From positions 62,001-126,000 of the forward strand of contig NZ_JALCLM010000001.1 of assembly GCF_022647885.1 (NCBI RefSeq): a stretch of 64,000 nt of DNA, in the 5' to 3' direction. The stretch comes from Bifidobacterium sp. Its GTDB lineage: Bacteria > Actinomycetota > Actinomycetes > Actinomycetales > Bifidobacteriaceae. This document shows, piece after piece, positions 34,147-43,077 of this stretch. The first letter of the stretch is position 1; the number at the start of each line of letters is the position of its first letter. Under the pieces are notes generated by a model. The model searched no databases. It was not told where the DNA came from and worked only from the letters and a program-made list of their open reading frames with translations. A program made the translations under genes and the position numbers.

Positions 34147-34918
34147 ATGGGTAATCGGATCCGCTCGACATGGAGAAGCTATCAGGCAATGGCCGTAGTT
34201 GATAGGACAGCTCTTGCTGCTGCAGGCTCAGTCGCCAGCGGCATCAGTATGGCAGTCGTCAAAATCGGCTTGGGTATTATGACCCATTCCTTGCTGTTCA
34301 TCGTCAATGCCGTCTACTACATAGCATTGTGCTTATCACGTTTAGCTATTGTCCAACAACATCGCAGTATCAGAACCATCAGTGATTCACTGAAAAGACT
34401 TGAACGAGAAATGAGCGTGTATCACCGCACTGGATTGCTGTTATGTTTCATCGGACTCTCATATGCTGTTTTCTCGGGATTCATGTTTTTCGTCAAAGCA
34501 CCCACGCGCTACACACAGATTGTTGCTATCACCGTTGCCACCATCACCGCAGTCAAAATAGGCGTTGCAATTCGTGGGCTTGTAGTAGCCAAAAGAGAGC
34601 GTAATCCGATGGATTCTGCAATCAAATTCATCACTTTCACCGACGCTCTGCTCTCCTTGGTTGTTTGTGCAGAACGTTATGTTGGAATCTCAAGGGTCGG
34701 ACAGTGCGAGCGAGAGTTCAGGCATGCTCGGCATGGGGCTAGGTACCGCAGTAATCGTTGCTGGGCTCATCATGTTTCTTCGCCGGAACATCGGGGAAGA
34801 TTTCAAACAGAAAGCAATCGAAGAGAGCAAAGCGCTCACGCTCGAACAATTGGAGAGCACTGACTCAGTGGAAGTCATCGAGCACCATAACCGTCAGGCT
34901 ATGGAAGCAAGAAAGTAA
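34147..34918 (+). pseudogene. membrane protein gene with a probable single-base frameshift
   Basis: Two overlapping frames together make one plausible membrane protein of about 257 residues. The first (from ATG 34147, after GAAAGG) runs through three or four helices and ends its sensible part at FTDALLSLVV. The second, from about 34664, continues VQNVMLESQGSDSASE with another helix (GTAVIVAGLIMFLRR) and a charged tail to TAA 34916-34918. Removing one T from the TTT at 34664-34666 restores a single frame. Beyond the shift the first frame becomes Arg/His-rich nonsense. It is either a real inactivating mutation or a sequencing error. The family is not recognised. An MFS gene starts three bases later. 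Confidence 0.7.
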
Positions 34919-34920
34919 TC

Positions 34921-36351
34921 ATGAGCATCGAAAACAGCACCCGCCGTAACCTGATATTTGCCGTGATGCTGGCAGCTTCAATAGCTGGCGGTTTCGCACA
35001 AACATCGTTAACAACAGCACTACCCTCGGTAATGCACGACCTGAATATTAACGCCGTACTCGGCAACTGGCTTACCAGCGGGTTCTCACTCGCCATGGCA
35101 ATCATCGTGCCGGCGACAGCTTTTATGATGAAACGTTTCCATACCAAAGCTCTGTTCATCACCGGCATCGCAATTTTCACCATAGGTCTGTTTATGGCGG
35201 CAGTAGCGCCGACATTCAACGTGTTGATGCTTGCCCGCGTCATACAGGCAATAGGATGCGGCATCTCGTTGTCGATGACTCAGGTCATCATTCTGGCAAT
35301 TTTCCCAATCTCCTCACAAGGCACCGCCATGGGTGTGTACGGTCTAGCCGTCGGGGCAGCACCTGTGATAGCGCCAACCTTGACGGGACTGATTGTCGAT
35401 TCGCTCGGATGGCGACCCATTTTCTGGATATCCGCAATCATATCGAGCTTGGTACTACTACTCGCGATTTTTGTTATGGACAATGTGCTGGAAAATCAAG
35501 CAATACATATGGATATCACATCGTTCCTGCTGTGTGGCTTTGGCTTTGCTGGTATGCAGCTTGGCTTGAGCAATCTTGGCACCAGTGCCTTCTTCAGCCC
35601 CGAGGTTATAGGCACATTCATACTCTCAGCTATGTCGCTACTTGCCTTTGTGATGAGGCAGAAGCGTTTGCAAGAGCCCTTCCTTAATCTCAGACTCTTC
35701 CGTAACCGTTCATTCTCTATGGCTGTGGCATTAATCTGCATACTGTATGCGATCATGATAGCCGGCTCAACCATCATTCCCATCTATCTGCAACAGATGC
35801 GTGGATTCCCAGTCACGGAATCTGCTCTCATGATGCTTCCTGGATCATTAGTAATGGCGGCAATCACCCCACTCGCTGGCAGACTATTCGACAACATCGG
35901 ACCCAAACCACTAACTATTGTCGGTATGACAGCACTGGTCATCAGTTCTGTTGGGTTCAGCCTGCTAACTGACTCCACTAACCCGCTGTATGTAATTATT
36001 ATCTTCACTATTCGCCTGATCGCAGTTGGACTGATGATGATGCCGATTACCACATGGGGAATTGCTTCGGTTGAACAGCGTTACACCTCGGACGCCAGCG
36101 CACTGCTGACTTCTTTACGAACGCTCGCAGGAGCATTCGGTTCAGCAATCTTTGTTGCTGTAATGGTAGGGGCAGCGAGCCTGCCTACTCTGCACAGTTT
36201 GGATATACCTATTCCCCACTCTATCGCAGGTCTAGATATCTCCTTCGCGGGTATGACCGCACTATCTGTAATCGGCTTGATATTAGCCATAATCGCTTTT
36301 AGAAAACCCAAACTTGCAACAACCAAGGTTGATGAAGTCGCTAAGCGTTAA
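34921..36351 (+). CDS. MFS multidrug transporter, EmrB/QacA (DHA2) type
   Basis: A 476-residue major-facilitator protein with about fourteen helices, as in proton-coupled drug exporters. Visible marks are TTALPSVMHDL after helix 1, the loop MMKRFHTK between helices 2 and 3, RVIQAIGCGISL (motif B), and GLAVGAAPVIAPTLTG (motif C, typical of antiporters), then LGWRPIFWI. Start ATG 34921 lies two bases after the frameshifted gene, so the two were probably one operon. It ends 35 bases before a convergent oxidoreductase gene. Confidence 0.9.
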   Translation: MSIENSTRRNLIFAVMLAASIAGGFAQTSLTTALPSVMHDLNINAVLGNWLTSGFSLAMAIIVPATAFMMKRFHTKALFITGIAIFTIGLFMAAVAPTFNVLMLARVIQAIGCGISLSMTQVIILAIFPISSQGTAMGVYGLAVGAAPVIAPTLTGLIVDSLGWRPIFWISAIISSLVLLLAIFVMDNVLENQAIHMDITSFLLCGFGFAGMQLGLSNLGTSAFFSPEVIGTFILSAMSLLAFVMRQKRLQEPFLNLRLFRNRSFSMAVALICILYAIMIAGSTIIPIYLQQMRGFPVTESALMMLPGSLVMAAITPLAGRLFDNIGPKPLTIVGMTALVISSVGFSLLTDSTNPLYVIIIFTIRLIAVGLMMMPITTWGIASVEQRYTSDASALLTSLRTLAGAFGSAIFVAVMVGAASLPTLHSLDIPIPHSIAGLDISFAGMTALSVIGLILAIIAFRKPKLATTKVDEVAKR

Positions 36352-36386
36352 GGCTTAAGGCTGCAATAACCCCAATACCCAGCAAC

Positions 36387-37037
36387 TCATCGCTTCGCTT
36401 TCCAACCCTTTGCAGTGGTGATGAGGATACGTTGGCCGATGCTCTCAGGGTCGGCTACAATCTTCACAAGCTCTTGCGCCACATTAGTGAATGGCAGCGT
36501 AGGCATGCCAGGAACTTTATCCACCTGGTCCAGCGGCTTGGCAACCGCGTTGATGCTTGCCGGAGCATCCTTGAGATTGACGGGATACACAATGGTGTAG
36601 TCCAGTCCTGATTGCTCAAGCAAGGCATCGCTGGCCGCTTTGTCACGGAAGAACTTACCCAACACCGTGCGATAGGCGAGTTTCATAAACCAGGCCGCCT
36701 TATCGGCAGTGTCACCTGCACCGAATGCGGAGACCATGACTATACGCTTCACATCAGCAGTTTTGGCAGCTTGGATGATGTCCGGAACTGCACGTTGCAT
36801 GAATGAGCCATCACTGACTGCTCCCGTTATTGCAACGATTATGGCGTCCGCACCTTCAGCAGCATGCGCGAGTGCTCCTGAGTCCTGCACATCACCCTTG
36901 ATTATCTGAACTCCTTTGGCATCACTAACGGCTTCCGGTCGACGCACATAGGCGACGACCTGATGACCGGCTTCTAAGGCGTGCTTCATGGTTCGTGAGC
37001 CGACGTTTCCTGTAGCCCCTAGGATGAGGATTTTCAT
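36387..37037 (-). CDS. NAD(P)-binding NmrA/atypical SDR-like protein
   Basis: A 216-residue Rossmann protein with the N-terminal motif ILGATGNVGSRTMKHAL, VVAYVRRPE after the second strand and IVMVSAFGAGD in the middle. This is typical of the NAD(P)H-binding family related to biliverdin reductase B and NmrA. Members act as flavin or quinone reductases, or as redox-state sensors. The start follows GGAGA. It is the third gene of a minus-strand run after Rrf2 and the YhgE protein, 22 bases apart from the latter, so a stress-linked operon is likely. The substrate is unknown. Confidence 0.88.
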   Translation of the reverse strand: MKILILGATGNVGSRTMKHALEAGHQVVAYVRRPEAVSDAKGVQIIKGDVQDSGALAHAAEGADAIIVAITGAVSDGSFMQRAVPDIIQAAKTADVKRIVMVSAFGAGDTADKAAWFMKLAYRTVLGKFFRDKAASDALLEQSGLDYTIVYPVNLKDAPASINAVAKPLDQVDKVPGMPTLPFTNVAQELVKIVADPESIGQRILITTAKGWKAKR

Positions 37038-37059
37038 GGTGATTCTCCTTGTTGTTTCT

Positions 37060-39654
37060 TTATGCCGGAACTGCTGGCGTTGTTGAGATTGTTGGCACTA
37101 TCGCTGGCACTGTTGCAGTGCCGCTTTGGGATTCTTTGACAACATAGTTCTGTGTGTCATCAGAGTCGGATGGTTTCACGAGTATGCTGCGTCTTCTAAG
37201 GCTAAAGATCAGCAGCATAATGAGGTTAGTTACCAAGAACAGCGCTAGGAACAGTGCTAGCTGACTGTTAATGCTGCCACCGATCGAAATCGCGTTTCGC
37301 AGTCCATCAATAGCGTGAGTCATAGGTAGCCACGGATTGACGGCTTTAAAGAAGCCATTTGACAGCACAACAGGGTACGTTCCTCCGGACCCTGCAAGCT
37401 GGACCATCAGGAAGAGCAGCATCAGGAATGCACCAACCTTGCCAAAGATGACGTTGACCACCGTGATTAGCGACATATATCCAAGGGCTTCGAAAATCAG
37501 CATCAACAAGGTGAGAGCAGGGTTCAGCGGATGTAGTCCGAGCAGTGTGACCGCACCGAAGACCAGACTTGCTTGTGCAATCGACACCAGCAGGAACAGC
37601 GGCATCTTCTGACGCCACCAGTGCCAGCCCGAACGTGGACGATATCTCGGCACACCAGCCTCGAACATCATGTTGAATGAGAGCGCGCCGACGAATAATG
37701 CCACCGACATCATGTATGGAGCCATTGCAGTGCCATTGTTGGGCACGGAGGCATTCACCGTTTTATCGAGCTTGAGTGGTGCAGAGACTGCGTCGGCACC
37801 CGAAGATGTGGTGTTAAGAGCGCGAATGGCGCTTGTTGCCTTCCCGAATTTTGTGGACATCGTCGACAAACCGGACGACACCTTGGTCAATGCGGTATCA
37901 ACCGTGTCCTCACCGCTTTTTAGCTGCGCTGAGCCACTCGCGATGCTCGACGAGGCAATGGCGAGTTTCTGCGAGCCCGCGAGCAGCGTGCCGCTTTGGG
38001 ATGCCAGCGTTCCGGTTCCCTGTGAGAGCGTCGTGATGCCGGAGCCCAAGGTATTGATGCCTGAGCCCAAGGTACCAACCGCATTCACATAAGTACGTGA
38101 GCCTTTGCTCAGTTTTGTGGCACCTCCTGAAACCGCATTTCCATAGGTACTAATACCGCTACTGAGTTGTTGCGTTCCTGGTAGGAGCTGGGAGTCGATA
38201 GCTTTCTTCGCGCTGGTCAGACCAGAATCGAGAGTGCTTATGGCCTGTGCCCCACCTGGAAGAGCCTGAGCGGATTGCCCTGCGATAGTGGCAGATGCCT
38301 GCTTCAAAGCCGCAGTGTCCTTCACTGCCTTGCTTTGGGCATCAGCGCTGCTGGCCGCGGCGAGCTTCTTGTAGAGTGCACTCGAGTAGGTATTCAGTGT
38401 GACGAGTTGCGTCTTCATGCTTGTCACCTGCTGCGTCTGCGTGATGCCCGAATTCATCGCATCGAGAATCTGCTGCTGCTCAGCACTCCCAAGCTGCTGG
38501 AAGGCGGCGGTATTTTTGACGTTCTGAGAGGAGGAAGCCTCTTGGGAGCTCAGTAATGTATCAAATCCACTGCTCAAGAACTGGGATTCCTCTTCAATCT
38601 TCTGGCTGGCGCTTGCCGCTTGCGCGATGGCCTCCATCTGGCTGCTGGTATCAATCTGTTGAATTGCAGCATTGAGTTGTTGAATAGCTGTATTCAGTGT
38701 TGGTAGACCTGCAGTGAGCTGCTGCATCTGTGCACTTTGCGCGTCACTCATCGTCATAGAAGATGACAGTTGCTCCACTCCAGATGTCAGACTTTTACTC
38801 GCCTGTGTGAGTTTCTGTGCTCCACTCAGGCTAGAGGATGACAGCGTGGACAACCCCGATACCAACTCATTGCCCTTGGATACGAGTTGCGACGCTCCAC
38901 CAGATAATGCTGCACTTCCTGTAGAGAGCTTGTTCACACCTGTGTTGACTGTGGAAACCCCATCAGTATAGGCCTTGATACCAACAGTTAGTGTGTTAGC
39001 GCCATCTGTGAATTCCATAGCACCCTTGGAAAGCTTGAGAAGGTTGGTAGAGAGCTTATCCGTTCCTGCTGCAATCTGCACAGTGCCATCATGAAGCTGG
39101 GTTGTCCCCTGCTGCGCTGCGTTCAAAGCATTTCCGGTATCCGAGAAGTTGGTCAGTAAAGTCTTCACATAAATTTTGGTTATCTGCTGAGAGACACTGC
39201 TTTTCAATGAGGTTGCGGCGCTAGTGACCATCTTTGACGCGGTGTAGTTACGCCCCTCTGAAATGGCATAAGTGATAGTAGGTACACTTGGCGAATCACC
39301 GAGCAGGGTTCCTGCTTGCTGAGAAAGTGTTTTGGGCAGAGTCACCTTCATGTAATACGTACCGTTGGCGATACCGGCATCACCTTGTTTGGCGGAAACA
39401 AAATGATAGTCGAGACCCTTCTGCTTCTTGAGACTGGTGACTATCTGCTTGCCCAATGACAGCGACTTACCAGAAACCGTGGCAGGCTCATCTTCATTAA
39501 CCACGGCAACAGGAAGGTTCGCCACATTCCCATACGGATCCCACATCGAACTCAAAAAAATCAGATTATATAAAGCTGGTATCAGGCTCACAGCGATAAC
39601 GACCAGCACCAAGAATATTCGGCCTGTGTTCTTAGCCTTCTTAGCGTTCTTCAC
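37060..39654 (-). CDS. YhgE/Pip-family membrane protein with ABC-2-like C-terminus
   Basis: An 864-residue protein. One N-terminal membrane helix (residues 12-35) is followed by the Pip domain (AVVNEDEPA, YYMKVTLPKTLS). A long extracellular region of about 550 residues is rich in repeats such as LSTGSAALSGGASQL and LGSGINTLGSGI. Five or six C-terminal helices resemble ABC-2 permeases. Relatives are phage-infection or type VII-associated membrane proteins of Gram-positive bacteria. The start is GTG 39654, six bases after AAGGGGG; the upstream ATG at 39723 lies deep inside the rrf2-like gene. The overlap with that gene is 14 bases, implying coupled expression under Rrf2 control. Confidence 0.88.
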   Translation of the reverse strand: MKNAKKAKNTGRIFLVLVVIAVSLIPALYNLIFLSSMWDPYGNVANLPVAVVNEDEPATVSGKSLSLGKQIVTSLKKQKGLDYHFVSAKQGDAGIANGTYYMKVTLPKTLSQQAGTLLGDSPSVPTITYAISEGRNYTASKMVTSAATSLKSSVSQQITKIYVKTLLTNFSDTGNALNAAQQGTTQLHDGTVQIAAGTDKLSTNLLKLSKGAMEFTDGANTLTVGIKAYTDGVSTVNTGVNKLSTGSAALSGGASQLVSKGNELVSGLSTLSSSSLSGAQKLTQASKSLTSGVEQLSSSMTMSDAQSAQMQQLTAGLPTLNTAIQQLNAAIQQIDTSSQMEAIAQAASASQKIEEESQFLSSGFDTLLSSQEASSSQNVKNTAAFQQLGSAEQQQILDAMNSGITQTQQVTSMKTQLVTLNTYSSALYKKLAAASSADAQSKAVKDTAALKQASATIAGQSAQALPGGAQAISTLDSGLTSAKKAIDSQLLPGTQQLSSGISTYGNAVSGGATKLSKGSRTYVNAVGTLGSGINTLGSGITTLSQGTGTLASQSGTLLAGSQKLAIASSSIASGSAQLKSGEDTVDTALTKVSSGLSTMSTKFGKATSAIRALNTTSSGADAVSAPLKLDKTVNASVPNNGTAMAPYMMSVALFVGALSFNMMFEAGVPRYRPRSGWHWWRQKMPLFLLVSIAQASLVFGAVTLLGLHPLNPALTLLMLIFEALGYMSLITVVNVIFGKVGAFLMLLFLMVQLAGSGGTYPVVLSNGFFKAVNPWLPMTHAIDGLRNAISIGGSINSQLALFLALFLVTNLIMLLIFSLRRRSILVKPSDSDDTQNYVVKESQSGTATVPAIVPTISTTPAVPA

Positions 39655-40153
39655 TAGCAACCCCCTTAAGTGCTGCGCACTTGGGATCACCAAGGCCGAG
39701 TGCCGCCCAGTCGACGGTCCCATTTGAGTAATCGATTCCTTCTAAGAAGTTCGACAGAGGATATCCGCTCAACTCTTTAAGAAAGAGATTCTCCGCATGT
39801 GCAAAAACGTCCATGATCTCGTTTTCGCTCTGCAGCACTCGATCACCGCGATGGAAAATTTTCTGTGCAAAATGCGATAAGGCATAGAAATGACCATGAC
39901 CTTCTATTGCGTAGAACGCATCAAGCATCGTGATTTCACTAATTGGGCGAGCAAGCGTGTACCCACCGCCTTTGCTGGCATCTGATGTGACCAGGCCCTC
40001 GGAGACTAGACGTGGCATGATTTTCTTCAGATAGGAGGAGGAGACATCAAGCCGCTTACTGATAACCGCACTTTTTACGGGTTTATGATCTTGCTGCAAG
40101 GCAAGCATCAGCAACACACATGCTGCTTGTTCAAGACTTTTCTTGATTTTCAT
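39641..40153 (-). CDS. Rrf2-family regulator without iron-sulfur cysteines
   Basis: A 170-residue winged-helix regulator: the helix-turn-helix lies in SAVISKRLDVSSSYLKKIMPRL and the wing in SKGGGYTLARP, both typical of Rrf2. The usual cysteine triad near residues 92-104 that holds an iron-sulfur cluster is absent; only Cys near 12 and near 162 are present. It belongs with the redox or ligand-sensing, cluster-free branch (YwgB/YwnA-like). The ATG at 40153 is preferred; a TTG at 40177 is possible. It is first in a unit with the YhgE protein and the NmrA-like reductase and probably regulates them. TGACAAA (40172-40178) and TTTGTCA (40215-40221) may form an operator. Confidence 0.85.
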   Translation of the reverse strand: MKIKKSLEQAACVLLMLALQQDHKPVKSAVISKRLDVSSSYLKKIMPRLVSEGLVTSDASKGGGYTLARPISEITMLDAFYAIEGHGHFYALSHFAQKIFHRGDRVLQSENEIMDVFAHAENLFLKELSGYPLSNFLEGIDYSNGTVDWAALGLGDPKCAALKGVASEER

Positions 40154-40429
40154 TTCAACACACCAATCCAGTGACAAACTTTATCCACGGATAATCATGC
40201 ATCCGGTGACATGCTTTGTCAACAGATATCAGCGCGCGGCTTATGCCCGCAACGAACAGCCCTATGCCAGGAGGCACCATCGCAAACCGTATGGCGAAAC
40301 TTAATACTGCTGAGGACACAATTCGAGGGAACCTAATCTCATCAGCAGCCGCATGAACAACACAAGCAAATTGAGAGTAGAGCGAAATGGTGAACTTCCT
40401 AAAGATCGCTGCTAGTACCGTAGTGAGTC

Positions 40430-43006
40430 GTGAACAATGATGATGGAAGCACGAACACCACAAGTCCTGCAAACAACAGTGCCGAACCTGATCACATCAG
40501 CGTGCGCGGGGCCCGTGTAAATAATCTGAAAAACATCAATGTCGATATTCCTTTGCATCAACTGGTTGGCATCGGTGGTGTATCAGGGAGCGGCAAGTCT
40601 TCACTGGCACTCGGCGTGCTCTATGCCGAAGGCTCACGCCGATACATCGAAGCGCTTTCAACGTATACGCGCAGACGGATGTCACTAGCACCCAGAGCTG
40701 ATGTCGATGCAGTGCAACACGTTCCTGCTGCCCTGGCATTGCGGCAACGCCCTGATGTTCCAGGCATTCGCTCAACTTTCGGCACATCCAGCGAGCTACT
40801 CAATGTGCTGCGTTTGATGTTTTCACGTCTCGCCAGCCACGTCTGTCCAAATGGGCATCATGTGCCTCCTACCATCAACGTCGCCGCCGAACGGCCTATC
40901 ATCTGCCCTACCTGCGGGGCAAACGTTAAGGCTCCTGGCGCTGAAGAGCTCGCTTTTAATGCTGCCGGTGCATGTCCGCGTTGCCAAGGAACCGGACTAG
41001 TACGCGCTGTTGACGATCGCACCCTGGTGCCCGACCCATCAAAGACCATTGACGAGGGTGCAGTGCTTCCCTGGCAAATGTTCGGATTCAATGTACAGCC
41101 CGATATCGTACGTGAATTCGGGGTTCGTACAGACGTGCCTTGGAATGAACTGAGCGACCGTGAACGAAACATCGTATTCACCGGCCCCGAAGAGAAAAAA
41201 CATATCACCCTCACCAGTGTCAAAGGTGTGCACAAGCTCGACTTCACCTTCCGCAACGCACGACTCACTGTTACCAAGGAGCTCGATCGCGCAGACAGCG
41301 AGCGTCGGCTTAAGCGGGTAGCGCGCTTTCTGAATGAAGGAACCTGCCCTGAGTGCAGCGGTACCAGACTGAGCGAGGCTGCTCGCGCTCCACAGATTAA
41401 CGGACAAAACCTTGCTGATGTCAGTTCTATGACTCTTGATGATGTGCTTGCTTGGGCTCCGACTGTGACGCATAACCTGCCTGAAGATATGCAATCAATG
41501 GCGCTTGGTCTGGTGAGCACACTCGAATCCATGGCACAACGACTTGTGGAATTGGGACTGGGATATCTAACACTCGACAGGGCTGGCTCCACACTCTCGA
41601 CAGGTGAACGCCAGCGGGTTCAGCTAGCACGTGCTGTGCGAAACGAAACTACAGGCGTGCTGTATGTTCTTGACGAGCCTTCGGTCGGCCTGCACCCAGC
41701 GAATGTGGAAGGCCTTATTGGCGTGATGCAGGATCTGTTGAAAGACGGCAACTCTGTGGTGTTTGTGGATCATGACGTTCAGGTGTTGCGGCAGGCCACG
41801 TGGCTTATCGAGATCGGCCCCGATTCCGGCAGCCAGGGAGGGCGCGTTATCGCCGAGGGAACGATCAAAGATCTTATCGCTTCGCAACAGCAGATTCAGG
41901 GGCAAGCAGAGGAAAAATCACATTTGAAAGGCTCGAAGTTAGCCGGATTCCTGGCCGGAACCGAAGACATCGTCATACGCGATCGGATTCCGTCTGCGCG
42001 CATATTCGACAATGGGCACATCACCATGTCCACTAGCGCAATTCACACTGTGCATCCCCTGCAGGTCGATATCCCCAAAGGACGGCTTACTGCAATCACA
42101 GGAGTCTCCGGTTCAGGGAAAACAACTATGTTGCTCGAATCGTTGGTCCCCTCCATCAATGCTGGCAGGAACGGCCGCCTGATGCCTGAACATGTTCGAA
42201 GCGTTGATGCAGCTGGTATCACTACGACACATGTGGTTGATGCAACACCAATCGGTATTAATGTTCGTTCCACCGTAGCGACCTATTCAGGGGTCATGGA
42301 CGGACTGAGAAAGGCTTACGCACTGACTGATGCAGCGAAAGCCGATGGGCTAACGGCCTCTGACTTCTCGTACAACACCGGTTCTCTAGCCTGCACGCGA
42401 TGCGAAGGAACGGGTGAAATCTCACTCGATGTGCAGTTCTTGCCAGATGTGGTCATTCCCTGCCCCGATTGTCACGGTTCAAGATTCCTGGCGAAGGCGC
42501 AGAACTACCTTCTGAACGGAATTTCTCTACCTGATGTACTTGGACTGACCATTCACGAAGCCATTGACAGATTGTCCGATCTCCCGCGCGTGGTCCGTAG
42601 GCTGCACGCCTTCGACCAATTGGGGCTGGGGTATCTGACCTTGGGCGAGGCCACCCCTTCATTATCTGGTGGCGAGGCTCAGCGACTCAAACTTGTTAAT
42701 CAGCTTCACAAAGATCAATCTGATGCAGTATTCGTACTTGATGAGCCAAGCGTCGGACTACATCCTCTCGACGTACGCACGCTGCTTAAAGTCCTTGACC
42801 AACTAACTGAACGCGGCGCCACAGTTCTGGTTATCGAGCATGATCTCGATATCATCGCCAACGCCGATTACATCATTGATATGGGGCCAGGAGGTGGAGA
42901 ACAGGGCGGTCGTATTGTCGCCACGGGTATTCCCGCACAAGTTGCTAAGGACCCGAACTCGATAACTGGCCAATATCTGTCTCCATTACTGGCCCAGCAT
43001 AGATAA
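40430..43006 (+). CDS. UvrA-like ABC ATPase (UvrA2/drug-resistance branch)
   Basis: An 858-residue paralogue of the excinuclease subunit UvrA, about 80-130 residues shorter than the repair enzyme. It has two ABC domains: Walker A GVSGSGKSS near 50 and GVSGSGKTT near 558; signatures LSTGERQRVQLAR (altered) and LSGGEAQRLKLV; Walker B VLYVLDEPSVGLH and VFVLDEPSVGLH. Zinc-finger pairs include CPTCG, CPRCQGTG, CPECSGTR, CTRCEGTG and CPDCHGS. The segment after the first Walker A lacks the UvrB-binding domain length. This form occurs in DNA-intercalator resistance (DrrC-like). The start is a GTG at 40430 with a weak ribosome site. The final Arg codon and TAA lie in palindrome copy 2. Confidence 0.87.
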   Translation: MNNDDGSTNTTSPANNSAEPDHISVRGARVNNLKNINVDIPLHQLVGIGGVSGSGKSSLALGVLYAEGSRRYIEALSTYTRRRMSLAPRADVDAVQHVPAALALRQRPDVPGIRSTFGTSSELLNVLRLMFSRLASHVCPNGHHVPPTINVAAERPIICPTCGANVKAPGAEELAFNAAGACPRCQGTGLVRAVDDRTLVPDPSKTIDEGAVLPWQMFGFNVQPDIVREFGVRTDVPWNELSDRERNIVFTGPEEKKHITLTSVKGVHKLDFTFRNARLTVTKELDRADSERRLKRVARFLNEGTCPECSGTRLSEAARAPQINGQNLADVSSMTLDDVLAWAPTVTHNLPEDMQSMALGLVSTLESMAQRLVELGLGYLTLDRAGSTLSTGERQRVQLARAVRNETTGVLYVLDEPSVGLHPANVEGLIGVMQDLLKDGNSVVFVDHDVQVLRQATWLIEIGPDSGSQGGRVIAEGTIKDLIASQQQIQGQAEEKSHLKGSKLAGFLAGTEDIVIRDRIPSARIFDNGHITMSTSAIHTVHPLQVDIPKGRLTAITGVSGSGKTTMLLESLVPSINAGRNGRLMPEHVRSVDAAGITTTHVVDATPIGINVRSTVATYSGVMDGLRKAYALTDAAKADGLTASDFSYNTGSLACTRCEGTGEISLDVQFLPDVVIPCPDCHGSRFLAKAQNYLLNGISLPDVLGLTIHEAIDRLSDLPRVVRRLHAFDQLGLGYLTLGEATPSLSGGEAQRLKLVNQLHKDQSDAVFVLDEPSVGLHPLDVRTLLKVLDQLTERGATVLVIEHDLDIIANADYIIDMGPGGGEQGGRIVATGIPAQVAKDPNSITGQYLSPLLAQHR

Positions 43007-43072
43007 CTGCGATAAAAGTGGGGATTTTTGGCGAAAACTAGTCGAATTATCCCCACTTTTATCGCAGTTATC
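43002..43072. repeat. long palindromic element, copy 2
   Basis: Perfect 24-base arms (43002-43025 and 43049-43072; core GATAACTGCGATAAAAGTG) surround a 23-base spacer starting TTTTGGCGAAAAC. The left arm supplies the TAA stop of the UvrA-like gene, whose last sense codon AGA straddles the arm edge. The element sits between convergent genes. It is identical in all 71 bases to copy 3 at 47237-47307. Confidence 0.92.
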
Positions 43073-43077
43073 GTGTT

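Noticed and set aside
37060-39654. Repeated Ser/Gly-Leu coding pattern as a DNA tandem repeat
   Set aside because: The repetition is at protein level (LSxG-type units) with divergent DNA, normal for YhgE/Pip proteins.
39655-39723. Upstream start of the YhgE/Pip gene
   Set aside because: It would overlap the Rrf2 gene by over 80 bases; GTG 39654 has AAGGGGG at proper spacing and starts just before the first membrane helix.
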